From the NCBI GenBank assembly GCA_003049485.1, contig PYST01000034.1, forward strand, positions 1 through 64,000: a stretch of DNA of 64,000 nucleotides, given 5' to 3'. The stretch is from Ophioceras dolichostomum. Lineage: Eukaryota; Ascomycota; Sordariomycetes; Magnaporthales; Ophioceraceae. Positions 24,009 through 36,115 of this stretch are shown here, piece after piece. Numbering within the stretch: position 1 is the stretch's first letter; the number at the start of each line of letters is the position of its first letter. The notes beneath the pieces are model-generated. The model did no database searches, was not told where the DNA came from, and saw only the letters and a list, made by a program, of their open reading frames with translations. The position numbers were made by a program, and so were the translations under genes.

Positions 24009-24885
24009 CTATGAGCCAGGTTGAGGTGTTGGCTCAACAACTTTGGTGTACGTAACTTTTTCTACAGCAACGTTCTCAACCCCGTTCGCGTCTTTCCTCA
24101 GCTGGTACACGTAGAGTGTGAGCGAGATTCCTTGGACCTGCATTTCGGTCCGAGAATTAAAATCGTCAGCATTTCCAGACCTTTTCCTAAGCATGTAATC
24201 ACACCTCCCTCGCGCGCAGTCCGGAACGCAGGGGAACGGCCGAGGAAGAGGAAGAGGAAGGGGGGGGACGAAGAAAACGCCTTACATCCATGAGGCAGAA
24301 GCTAGGCACAATATCATCCTCGCTGCCCCAGCCCGTGGAGTACGCGCCGGTGGCGCTCCCCGGGTTGACGAAGAACTTGTCCATGTACTCGAAGCACTCG
24401 AAGCGGTGGGTGCCGCCCCAGCAGAGCACGTCGACGTCGAGCTTGTTGGCCTCGGCCAGCAGCAGGTCGGGCTCGGAGCTGACGACGGTGAAGCCCTCCA
24501 GGAAGCCGACGCGGATGCTGCCGTGCGTGACGACCTGCGAGAGGGGAAGCGACGCCGCCTCGACGTCGGCGCGGCCCTTGACGATCTTGAGGTCCGGCGC
24601 GATCGACCGGAGGTACTCGTACGTCGCGCGGTCGGTGAGGTTGCCGAGGCAGAGGGTCTGGCCGATCTTGCCTGGGGCGAGGAGCTTCTTGAACTGTTTG
24701 AGGAGGATGATGGTGATTGTGGCGGACGGCGGGCAGGGAGACAGGTCAGCTGGGGAACTCAGTTGCTGTGGTAGATAAGGTTCCTGGGAGAATCGTGGGC
24801 GCCACCACGGACTGACCTTAGCAGGTATGTCTATGGCGCGATCTGGGATGTGCAGGTCGCCGATAACTAGAATGAGAAACGCCAT
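24009..24885 (-). CDS. VPS29: Retromer subunit Vps29
   Basis: Retromer cargo-core subunit that recycles receptors from endosomes to the Golgi; it has a metallophosphoesterase fold used as a scaffold. Three exons on the minus strand: 24885-24817, 24693-24286 and 24137-24009, giving 201 residues. Exon 1 is MAFLILVIGDLHIPDRAIDI plus three codons, joined to FKKLLAPGKIGQTLCLGNLT. The C-terminal exon starts VQGISLTLYVYQL. The fold's metal-site motifs are partly altered: GDLH and GNLTD are kept, but the position of human GHTH reads GGTH, and the segment equivalent to human GLIHGH reads GFLEGF. This agrees with other fungal Vps29 proteins and with a non-catalytic role. It is divergent to the aminotransferase gene. 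Confidence 0.96.
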
Positions 24886-25811
24886 GGTGCGAAAAAAACG
24901 GTGCGTCTGGCCACCAGTGGATGGCCAGGGGTTGGGGAAGAGGGGAGGCGGTGGAGAGTTGTTTAGGAATGTCGCCGGCAGCTTCGGGGGCGATTCGATC
25001 GAGCGCGTGGATACAGGTTCACCAGCTAAAGACGTTGCTCATCATGTAGATACTTGCCGCCCCGCGTACGGCTCTATCGATCGTTTTCGAGGATGATAGA
25101 GCTCCTGGGAGGTTGCTGTGTAATGACGACGAGTCGATGTGGCTTGGTGGAAGTTAGCGCCACACCGGTGCACCCCTCCAGCAGAAGAACGGCGTCGCCC
25201 CGCACATAGCTCAATTGACCCCGCGCATTGATCGAGTGTGCCCCTGACTGCGGGGCGGGGAGCTCGAGCAACAAGGAGGACGCGATGTGTGGGCTCCGAA
25301 CAATGTCCGAAGACGGAGAGTCAAAACCGGCGGAAGTGAGTAACGGCAAACAGCGTCTGAGTCAAGAAGACAAGAACAGAATTTCGATAGCTTTTTGTGT
25401 TCGCAAGGCGGTACAAGGTGCTCTAGCGTTTCTTCAAGGATTGGTGGTTCGCAGCCTCGTTCTTAGACCTTCAGGAGATCTGGATTCTTCATCGATTCAG
25501 AACGTGAATCCGATCGGACGGTGTTCCTTTTCGGCTTGAGCTTTGGTCAGACCCGACTCTGGCCGAAGTCTAATTGGAACATCAAGCTGGCTTCGCGGCT
25601 ACGCCCAGGACTGTTACATAAGGGGCTCGGGCGGACGCTACTCCGGACGACCTCCGGCAGCATATTCCCGCCCAAACCGATCAGCAACAGTAACCCATCC
25701 ACTACTCCAACAGTAGTAGCAAGACTATCGCAGATCTCCAACCACTTGGCTGCCCAATCTCGATCCAGTTCGTCCTCTGCTCGATCATACTCGTCAACTA
25801 CCACCGCCAGC
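24886..25811 (+). promoter_or_regulatory. Divergent region between VPS29 and the aminotransferase, with an AUG-less leader frame
   Basis: No separate gene is supported. From about 25521 to 25811 the frame of the downstream aminotransferase is open without stop or ATG, and its translation is rich in Arg, Ser and Leu, ending in SARSYSSTTTAS right before the first Met. This looks like a mitochondrial presequence with an R-x-Y/S-type processing site. It might be reached from a near-cognate start or from an upstream exon (an ATG at 25303 followed by GTGAGT at 25336 would splice in frame to an acceptor at 25550). This is inference. Confidence 0.45.
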
Positions 25812-27299
25812 ATGTCATCACAACCGGATCATCCCACTCTGCTCATCCCGGGCCCGATTGAGTTCGACGATGCTGTGCTACAATCGATGAGCCACTATAG
25901 GTATAGTAATCACCCCGACCACAACTAGGGCTCACTAGACTTCGGTACCCTATGTGAGCTCGAAAAGAGACCGGAGAGATTCAGTGAAGGAAACGTGCGG
26001 AATGCGAATCACAACGAAGCTAACAATGATACCATCTACCATCTACGTGGGACAGCGAGAGCCACGTGGGCCCGGGCTTTGTAGCTGTATTTGGCGAGAC
26101 GCTCACGCTTCTCCGTAAGCTCTTCCAGACCACTGATGCGGCGTCGCAGCCGTTCGTGCTATCCGGCTCCGGTACACTAGGATGGGACCTGGTGGCCTCA
26201 AACCTCATCGAGCCCGGTGAGGCCGTGCTGGTGCTCGGCACCGGCTACTTCAGCGACGGCTTTGCGGACTGCCTGAAGGTATACGGGGCGGATGTCACGA
26301 AGCTGGATGCGCCCATCGTCGGCGCCCGCCCCCAGCTGCTGGAGATCGAGAAGGCTCTGTCCGCGAAGAAGTACAAGGTCCTGACGGTCACCCACGTCGA
26401 CACCTCCACGGGCGTGCTGAGCGAGTTGAAAAACCTCTCCGCGTTGGTCCACAAGGTCTCCCCCGACACGCTGATCATCGTCGACGGAGTGTGCAGTGTC
26501 GCCTGCGAGGAGATTGCCTTCGATGAGTGGGGACTGGACGGCGTGGTCACCGCGAGCCAGAAGGCCATCGGCTGCCCCGCCGGCCTGTCGATATCCATGT
26601 TCAGCGGCCGCGCCATCAAGGCGCTGCAGGCGCGTAAGGCTGCACCCAGCTCGTACTTCGCCTCCATGAAGAACTGGCTGCCGAGTAAGACTCCCACCCA
26701 CTTACCAGGATCTGCCCAGCCTACCTACCTAGGTAGGTCCTCACAGCGGTGTGCATTGTCTCCCTAACGCGTTCGTCGCACCACGCAAACAGTCATGCAG
26801 AACTACGAGGCGAAGAAGCCATCGTACTTCGCGACCCCTTCGCCGCAGCTCATCCACGCGCTCCACACAGCCCTGACGCAGATCCTGTCGCTGCCGCTCG
26901 CGGAGCGCTTTGCGAAGCACAAGGAGGCGTCGGACCGCATCAAGAGCGCCGTCGCCGCCCTGGGGCTCAAGCAGGTCGCCTCGAACCCGGATGACCAGGC
27001 CCACGGCATGACCGCCATCTACCTGCCCGGCGATATCAAGCCAGCCGAGATCCTGCCTAAGCTAGCGACGAGGGGCGTCATCTTCGCGGGAGGCATCCAC
27101 AAGGAGATTGTGACGAAGTACATAAGATTTGGACACATGGGCGTTAGTGTGGTAAGTGGATCGCATGTATAATCTTCCTCTTGAGTGCTCTACGTTAGCT
27201 AACTCCTTGAAATAGCTGAACCCGGAGAGGGGTGACATTGACCGTGCGGTGAAGGCTCTCGAAACCGGGTTAGCGGAGTGCGGATACCAAAAAGCCTAG
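25812..27299 (+). CDS. AGX1: Alanine-glyoxylate / serine-pyruvate aminotransferase
   Basis: PLP-dependent class V aminotransferase that converts glyoxylate plus alanine to glycine plus pyruvate. Four exons: 25812-25900, 26056-26684, 26793-27151 and 27216-27299, giving 386 residues, the normal length. Start MSSQPDHPTLLIPGPIEFDD matches the family; the first join restores SHYSESHVGPGF. The PLP lysine is Lys199 in TASQKAIGCPAGL, with the aspartate of IIVDGVCSVACEE upstream. The C-terminus CGYQKA is not a peroxisomal PTS1. Intron 2 (26685-26792) carries a perfect CCTACCTACCTAGGTAGGT palindrome-like element. The in-frame open leader in front may encode a mitochondrial form. Next downstream gene is CRM1, same strand. 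Confidence 0.95.
26720..26738 (+). repeat. CCTACCTACCTAGGTAGGT element in an intron
   Basis: Near-palindromic copy of the motif scattered through the window's non-coding DNA. This one lies inside intron 2 of the aminotransferase gene. Confidence 0.85.
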
Positions 27300-28704
27300 G
27301 CATTAGAGTTGGTTGGAAAACCCGGATGTCAACGGTTTTACATAGAACGTCAGTAGAAAACCAAGCCCCTTCTATTCTATACGGTGACTTCCTATCATCC
27401 GAGGTAGGCAGGTACAGGTAGGGAGGTAGGTATAGAAAAGACAGGCCTTCCTAGACAATAAGATAGAGAGATTTCGGGTGCCTCGGTGCTTCTGTCTGAT
27501 GGTGTCGAGGATTTCGTTCCACAATGCGGAGACCGCTGTTGTCAACGTCAGCATGTCGTGCCTGAGTAACAACCAAGCATATCATTTACCTCGAGTCTTC
27601 AGTGTTGAGACCAAAGCATGCGCTCACTCCCAAAGAAAGGTAAACATATTGGTGATTCCGTCCAAGGAGGCATGTACACAGACAGTAGCTCGAAAATGGT
27701 ATGTGTGCAGAAGTGCATGGCAATTAAGCGCGCAGCGTAGTGTGGCAAAGAAGTCGTCTTTCTTTTTTTGTTTATTCAGTGCGGTTAGACGAGTGTGTTC
27801 ATCGCCACAGCAACATCAAAAGTGCACGAATTTATAATCAATGCTGCAAAAGGTCCTGACGCCATTGGGCTATCATGCGGTTACAGTATCTGGCGCGGCA
27901 AAGCTTGTTGCAAAAGTTCCAAGGGCCAGGGCGAAAACGGAGACCACCAGGTCAGATACAGCTGGCCAGGAGGCCGAACGGCGGTAGCTCCAGCTTTTGG
28001 CCGGAGGTCCCAGCCTGGAGGGCACAGCCAAGCAGCAGCACAAGAGGGGTTCGCGTCAATATCTGGTGAAATCGTACGAATCGCAGGCCCTTGCTCCCAG
28101 TGACGGACAGTGACGGACAGTGCCACAAAAAGGAACGCCCACTATTATCGACTGTATCGACTGGCTGCTGGTGGGCGGCGGGTGTCATAGTGGGGCTAAA
28201 GTACCCGCCATCCACTGCAGCCTCAGTTCGGTCGGTCGCAAGGCGGGGGAAATTTCGTGGTCTGCGCTTCTCAACCCAACCTCACCAACTCTGCAACCCT
28301 CCGGTTGGATTTTCCTCCCGCCACCCTTTCTTCCTCCCCGAAAATCTCGACGCTTCGTCCTATTCCTCCCCGACACGGCGACGTCAGAAGATACGTTCTT
28401 TTGTTGCCCCGTCTCTGCTTTCATCCCTTCCCGCGTATCCGATCGCGTTCTTATCGTCCTTCCTTCCCCCACCCCTCTTTCAACGCTTTTCCGCGATCGA
28501 CCCGAGGCAGGCTTTGTTGCTGGAGCTTTGGCTCTCCCCGGCCTCCATTTTCGCACCGAGGACGCGAGATCTTTGGCAAGCTACTACGGTGTCGCCTCAA
28601 TAGTGCCCCCGAGCTTAAAATAACATCCAGCCGCTGCCCGAGTTCCGTCTTCTTTCACCGCCCAGCCGCTTGCGAGCCGCCGTGGCACAACGGACAAAGC
28701 AAAC
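27300..28704 (+). other. Intergenic region and CRM1 promoter
   Basis: No gene is supported. GGTAGG-type repeats occur at 27400-27433 and a 10-base tandem (AGTGACGGAC twice) near 28105-28124. From about 28300 to 28600 the + strand is very pyrimidine-rich, as expected for a strong housekeeping promoter and leader. Confidence 0.5.
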
Positions 28705-31700
28705 ATGGCAATAACGATCCCCGAGCTTGACAGCCTCGTCAAGACCTTCTACGAAGGTCGAGGCGAGCCGGTACGAGAAACTCTTCTTTCTGCCCCGTGA
28801 CAAGCTTCTTTTTTTGAGCAACTGCTAACCCGAGTGCTTCACCCTATCCCGTTTACAGCAAAAAGCTGCGCAAGCCAGTCTCAACCAGGTATGCCATACC
28901 GCCTCCCCCGCCCAGCCGGGTTTGCTGTTGGCCCAACATCTTCTGGTCATGCTCTAATGAGTCACTTTCTCCACGCCGAACAGTTCAAGGAGGATCCGGA
29001 TGCCTGGTTAATGGTGGACAAGATCCTCTCGGAGGCAACCTACTCGCAGACCAAATGTACGTGCACTTGCCCCAAGATCTACCTCGCATATTGGGCCATG
29101 TCTCTCTGCCGAAAGAACTTCTAACGCTGCCTCAATCGATGGATAGTCCTCGGACTTCAGATTCTTGATAATGTCATCATGACAAGATGGAAGGTTCTGC
29201 CTCGGGATCAATGCCAGGGTTCGTTGTTCTGTTCTGCGTCTCCAACTCGACGGTTCTAGGCTCGTTGAGCACTCGGCGAATGTTTGGACTAATTAAATTC
29301 CGGCGTCTAGGAATCCGCAACTTCGTCGTCAGCTTCATCATCCAGTGCTCCTCCACGGAAGAGTCGATGAAGTCCCAACGGACCCTCCTGAACAAGCTGA
29401 ACCTGGTGCTCGTGTCGGTGCTGAAGCAAGAGTGGCCGCACAATTGGCCAACGTTCATCAACGAGATCATTCAGTCGTGCCACTCCAGTCTCTCGGTCTG
29501 CGAGAACAACATGATCATCCTGCGGCTGCTCTCGGAAGAGGTGTTCGACTACTCAGCGGAGCAGATGACATCCACCAAGACCCGAAACCTGAAGACGACC
29601 ATGTGCGCCGAGTTCTCGCAGATCTTCCAGCTGTGCACCGAGATCCTGACCACAGCCAACCAGGAGAGCCTTGTGAAGGCCACGCTGGAGACGCTGCTGC
29701 GCTTCTGCAACTGGATTCCGCTGGGTTACATCTTCGAGACGACGCTGATCGACACATTGCGCACGCGATTCCTGGAGCTGCCCGTGTTCCGTAACGTTAC
29801 GCTGCAGTGCCTGACCGAGATTGGTGGGCTACAGATCGGCGGCGCCGGCCAGGTCAGCGGCAACTACGATGAGCAGCTGGTCAAGATGTTCACCGAGGTG
29901 CTAGCTACTATAACTACCATCATCCCTGTGGAGATGGACCTGCGCACCACGTACCCGCAGAGCAACTCGCGCGATCAGGAGTTCATCCAGAACCTCGCCC
30001 TCTTTTTGTGTAACTTCTTCTCACAACACCTCAGCCTGATCGAGCGGCTGCCCAACCGCGACTACCTCACGCATGGACACTTCTACCTGGTCCGCATCTC
30101 GCAGATCGAGGACCGTGAAATTTTCAAGATCTGCCTGGACTACTGGCTGAAGGTGGTGCAGGAGCTGTATGAGGAGATGCAGCAGTTGCCTCTGACAAGC
30201 GGCGACCTGACCGGGTCACTGAACTCTTCGTCTATGGCCATCTCTGCCGGGGGCGCTCCCCCGCCTGCGCTGCTGAATAACTATCCGCTGCGCAAGCACA
30301 AGTACAGCGAAATTCTGACCAACCTCCGTGTCGTCATGATCGAGAAGATGGTACGCCCGGAGGAGGTGTTGATCGTGGAGAACGATGAGGGCGAGATTGT
30401 GCGTGAGTTCGTCAAGGAGAGCGACACGGTGCAGCTATACAAGACGATCCGTGAGTGTCTCGTGTACCTGACCCACCTCGACGTGGTGGACATGGAGACC
30501 ATCATGCTCGACAAGCTTGCTCGCCAGGTCGACGGCACCGAGTGGTCGTGGCACAACTGCAACGTGCTCTGCTGGGCGATCGGCTCCATCTCGTTGGCCA
30601 TGAACGAGGAGACCGAGAAGCGCTTCTTGGTCACCGTGATCAAGGACCTCCTTGGCCTTACCGAGATGAAGCGCGGCAAGGACAACAAGGCGGTTGTTGC
30701 CAGCAACATCATGTACATCGTCGGGCAGTACCCTCGGTTCCTGAAGGCGCATTGGAAGTTCCTCAAGACTGTCGTCAATAAGCTTTTCGAGTTCATGCAC
30801 GAGTCGCACGAGGGTAAGTGCTCACCCCTGGTCGTCTCTTCCTCTTCCCCCCTGCTCTCCTTCTTCCTCTTTGTCAACGGACCGGAATAACAATTAACGG
30901 CCTCAACCCGTTTTCCAACATCAGGTGTGCAGGACATGGCCTGTGACACCTTCATTAAGATTGCCAAGCAGTGCAGGCGCCACTTTGTCGCGCTGCAGCC
31001 CAGTGAGCAGGAACCGTTCATCGAGGAGATCGTGCGGAACCTGCAGAAGATCACATGCGACCTCACACCACAGCAGGTGCACACATTCTACGAGGCCTGC
31101 GGCTTCATGGTAGCGGCACAGGGCAACCGGAACCAGCAGGAGCGGCTACTAGCGGATCTGATGAGCATGCCAAACCAGGCCTGGGACGCCATTATCAAAG
31201 CGGCGACCGACAACCCCGCGACGCTGCAGGAGACGGACACGATCAAGATCATCGGCAACATCATGAAGACCAACGTATCGGCGTGCTCTTCTGTGGGCCC
31301 CTACTTCTTCCCGCAGATCGGCCGCATCTACATGGACATGCTACAGATGTACCGGGCAACCAGCCAATTGATCTCTGAGACTGTGTTGAATGGCGGCGAG
31401 GTCATGACCAAGACGCCCAGGGTCCGCGGCCTGCGCACGATCAAGAAGGAGATTCTGAAGCTGATCGAGACCTTCGTTGAGAAGGCCGAGGACCTGCAAG
31501 CTGTGCGCGCCCAGATGGTGCCGCAACTGCTGGAGTGCGTGCTGTCAGACTACAACCGCAACGTGCCCGGCGCCCGCGATGCAGAGGTGCTGCGGGCCAT
31601 GTCGGTCGTCATCACCCGGTTGACAGCCCTGATGGAGGACCAGGTGCCGGTCATCATGGAGAACGTGTTCGAGTGCACTCTCGAGATGATCAACAAGGAC

Positions 31701-32552
31701 TTCTCCGAGTTCCCCGAGCACCGCGTCGAGTTCTTCAACCTGCTGCGCGCCATCAACCTGCACTGCTTCCCGGCGCTGCTCAAGCTGGACAATCGCCAGT
31801 TCAAGTTCGTCATCGACTCATGCATGTGGGCCAGCAAGCACGACAACCGCGATGTTGAAGCGGCCGGCCTTAACATGTGCCTGGAGCTCATCGTCAACAT
31901 TGCCGAGAAGACGGACACCCAGACGGCCAACGCCTTCTTCAACCAGTTCTTCGTGAACATCCTGCAGGACGTCTTCTTCGTCCTGACCGACACCGACCAC
32001 AAGGCCGGCTTCAAGACGCAGTCCATGCTGGTCATGCGCATGTTCTACTTCGTCCACCCTTCGGACGGCTCCGCGCCCAAGATCCAGGGCCCAGTCTACC
32101 AGCCCGATCAGGCGGCCGCGGGCACAAGCAACAGGGACTTCTTAACCAGCTTCATTGGCAACCTGCTGCGCAATGCCTTTTCCAACCTTCAGCCGTGAGT
32201 AGCCCATGGCCCCTACTCCTTGATCCCTTCATTTCGTTGTCCTTTGTCCCAACTCTGTCTTTACATACTGACTGGCTTTGCCATCTTCTCTGGCTCGCCT
32301 CCCAACAGCACACAAATCCTTGCGTTCATCGAGAGTCTCTTCACGCTGAACACACAGTATGACAAGTTCCGCCTGACTCTGCGAGACTTCCTCATCTCCC
32401 TGCGAGAGTTCGCGGGCGACAACGCGGACCTGTTCTCCGTAGAGAAGGAGGCCGAGGAGACGGCGAGCAAGGCGGCAGAGCTCGAGCGACGCTCCAAGGT
32501 CAGCGGTCTGATGAAGCCGTCCGAGCTGGAGGCCGAGGACGACGAGCTGTGA
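28705..32552 (+). CDS. CRM1: Exportin-1 (CRM1), nuclear export receptor
   Basis: Karyopherin that, with Ran-GTP, carries proteins with Leu-rich export signals out of the nucleus. Seven exons: 28705-28770, 28859-28888, 28984-29056, 29147-29218, 29311-30813, 30925-32194 and 32309-32552, giving 1085 residues, the family's usual size. Four small 5' exons encode MAITIPELDSLVKTFYEG, QKAAQASLNQ, FKEDPDAWLMVDKILSEATY and FLGLQILDNVIMTRWKVLP; they are needed to rebuild the importin-beta N-terminal domain. The large exons hold the HEAT repeats, including HNWPTFINEIIQSCHSS and NIMYIVGQYPRFLKAHWKF. The groove residue equivalent to leptomycin-reactive Cys528 of human CRM1 is Thr531 (LLGLTEMKRGKDNK). The C-terminus is acidic (SELEAEDDEL). 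Confidence 0.98.
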
Positions 32553-35500
32553 CTGGCCGTGGAGCTCAGGAACGAATTTGCCCCGCCGAGCGAGGGTCTT
32601 GTCACTACGGCGGCTCCGGCGGCTCCGGCGGCGGCCATCATAGCCGCCGGTACTGATGAGTTCGGCGTTGACATCGTTGGCGAGAGCAATGTCGGCCCTC
32701 ATCACCAGAACCAACAGCAACAGCCGAAGGACTCGTACGATGGCTGGGAGTTTTATGGCCTCTGATTCATCACGATGGCCTCCAAAAAAAGGGTCAAGAC
32801 TTCGCCCCGATTTCTTTTTCTCTTCCATCGCCGTCATCTTGCCTCTCTCCATGGATGTCATGCATGACTTGTCATCTTCGTATTTCTTTCCTTCTTTTAT
32901 CGGATTATTCTCTCTTGTGCAATGATACCAATAGATGATGGCATCCTATTTCTCGCCTTTGTTCTCTACGCGATGACCAATCTACCTCAGCTTCCTTGCC
33001 TTGAACCAACCAACCGCCTTCTATCGGACGAGCCACTCTTCATTCACTCTTGCAGAGAAGAAAGGGTGTTTCAGAGTGGGGAGAGAGCAAAAAAAAGATT
33101 GGAGGAGTATCTAGCAATGGAAGACGAAGGATGACTGAAGTTGGGACAAGCCTCGATATCTACTACCTGTGAAGCCATCGTTCCTCTCTCCAGCTGGAAA
33201 ATTGGTTGGCGAGTTGGCGAGCAGAGCTCACTGGGTTCCTGATGGGCAAAAAAGGGAGGAATTGGGATGGAACGATTGTAACCTGAGAGAAGAGAGAGCA
33301 GAGAGCTAGGTCTGTTGATGGTCGCCACCTACGGCGGCGATAAGGGAAATCACTGAAAATATTCATGAAACGGAAACAGGAAGGGAAAGAAGAGAGCATA
33401 AAAGAGAAAAGTACAGAAAAAAAAATTAAAGAAACTGAAGCAAACCATCATCAGCATCGTCGTGTTGAGCTCTCTACGACTGTTCTGTTCGTCCATCTCT
33501 CTCAAGCAAACCAACCGTCCATCAGCCTGCCGTTGTCTTATGTCCTTTCTTTCTTTCTCTATCGGCAATTTCCACTGATCAGAAGGAGCCAGGAAGACCC
33601 ATCTGTTATTTTACTTTGTCATTTGTTTTGTTAGGCCGGCCCCTTTTTTTGTCGATTTATACTGGCTGCTGAAGACAAACAGTTAGTCGACCAGGTGAAT
33701 TCTGAGAAGGGGGAGGAGGGGAAGGGAGGACCAGACATAATGGAAATGGAGGCAGAACACATCCATCATCTTGTGCCTAGGCAGGAACCTACCTACCTAC
33801 CTAGGGCATATCGTTAGCCGTAGCTGGGCATATGTCAGAGACAGAGAGATAATTCAAAATACAAAACCATCCCATGGACTTCTAAAACGAAAGCCAGGTG
33901 CCGCCTAGGCCCGTCTCGTGCCTTCATGTATGCCGGTCGGTCGGTCGGTGCAATGATGGCACTGGCGAGATGATGTGGTGGTGGTGTATAGGAGAAAAGA
34001 GGAATAGATAGACTACATCCATTTACATGGGAGGCTGTCATGGCGCGCCGAAGCCTGTATATGCCAGTTGAAAGCGAGAATACACAAGAGATACCTGCCC
34101 GCCTTACTTGGAAGATATTTGCACATACGACGTGCAAGTGAGCTCGGGCGGCGACGCAGGACTAGCTGGCCCCAGGTTTCTACCTGGTATGGCTGACGTC
34201 CAGCCCGCCCCGACTAACCTGGTCCCGGTCCCGTTCCCCCAGGCGAGATACGGACTGGGGCTTCGCGCAAGTGCACCGGAGTGGGTACGAGTGGGAGGTT
34301 TGCGGGTACGTTCACGATGGCGAGCGGGTTGTGCGTTCATCATCGTCGGCATCCTCAACGCCTCTCGCGTGTCCGTTAGCTTGCTTGAGCTCTGCTCTGG
34401 TGGCTGGTTGGCGAGATCCAAGAGGTCTACGTACATATTTCCTCCCCCTGATCTACCATGGCCCCTCCCTACTCTACCGTTTGTGTGTTGCTCTCGCAGC
34501 CAGAATATTTCCTAAATGGAACTACGGGAAGTGCTAGGGCTCACATACTAGAGTGGGAGCACAGGGTGGACGATCATTGAACTACCCCCTGACGTAGCTG
34601 CCCTGGCATCATCACATTTGCTCCCTGTTTATACCTACCTGGTTACCTAGCTTGGTGAGTACCTTGGTAGAGAGGTAGGTTGGCCAAGGGAGTACAAGAG
34701 GGGAGAGACTTTTCCGCTCACCGATCCTCCCCCTCTTTCGTGAGACGTTCATCGTGCGAAACAGGTCGATCTAGACAATGTCCATCTCTCTATCTACCAA
34801 CGTACCTGCGCCGGTACCTAGATAGGAATGTCCATCCGTCACTTTCTTTTCTCTGCGACACCAGATCAACGGACGACCTTTCCCTCTTTTCCTGTCTACG
34901 GGAAAAGGTCATCGTGCATCGCACAAAGAGACACAAACATGCTTTTGTGTCCTCTCCTGTCCGGCCCCCGGTCCCCAGTCCGATATACCTGAAGTGCCCT
35001 ACAATGATTAGGTCCTGTCTGTGCTAGTCTGTCCTGATCGTCCGGTTTGTCAGTCGACGCGGCGGCTGCCGGGGAAGCACCGAGTTTTCTGTCGGCCGTG
35101 GCACTCTCGCTCCTCTGACATCACACGGAGGAGGGGAGGAGGGCAGGGTAGGGTAGGATAGGGGGCTGACGACAGGAGAGATACTAGACGTGCGCCGGAA
35201 AGCTCGGCCGGGATCGGTACTAGGCGATAGGTTCCTTCCCGAGCTCGGCCTGCCTGCCTGCTTGGTTGAGGCATGCATTGTTGGATACACCTGCACAACG
35301 GGCACAAGAAGCCAGAGACAGGATCTAAGAGGCCAGACAGACGAGGGGGAGACGGGTGGACGTTAGACGGGATTCACGTACTCAAATCTGCCTACCAAGG
35401 GTGTTGTGTACATCCACATCGCTTTCGGGTAACCACCACCTCCTCCCGCAATTTGTTATCTGTCGTGCTCGGGGTGGTGATCGCGTACCGACTGGTGGTG

Positions 35501-36040
35501 GTGACTTGCCTGACTGACTGACTAGTGCAAAGGGCGACCGGTCATACGATGGCTTCACGACAATGGCGCAACGGCTCCTCCCCCTCCCCATGTTCCCCAT
35601 AGGCAGCCAGGCAGTGTGACCATACTTTAACAACTGCTCCGGCGGGTGGATACGCCCCCCGTTCGTGGAGATGAGGGTAGGTGTTCCTTCGTCCGACCGT
35701 GTGACGTCTGACAATTGCGGAGAAACCGGGGCCACCATCTCGGAAACACTTACGCACTGATCCGGTGATCGAGGTGGTGGGTTTCGACTGACCACCGGGT
35801 GGCTGCAGCGGCGTGACGGCGGAGGGCCGCGGAGAGCGGAGTGGCGGCCGAGGGGATACGGAAGGGAGCGCATGGGGCAGCTGGGGTGGTGGGCGGGTGA
35901 CGCTCGCTCGTGGTGAGAGGGGGCGGTGCATATCGAATGGGCGAACACAACGGTTCTCCTTAGTGAGTGGATTTTCTGTGGATTGGACTGTGCTCTCGTT
36001 GTGTACAGCAAGCAAGCTCTCACAGGACGGAGTATAAAGG

Positions 36041-36115
36041 CACACATGCACACACACTCACACTCACACACATTCACACGCTCACAGGCACAGGCACTCG
36101 CACATGCACACCCAC
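36041..36115 (+). repeat. Imperfect CA-rich microsatellite
   Basis: CACACA interrupted by CTCACA, ATTCACA and GCACA units over 75 bases. Confidence 0.85.
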
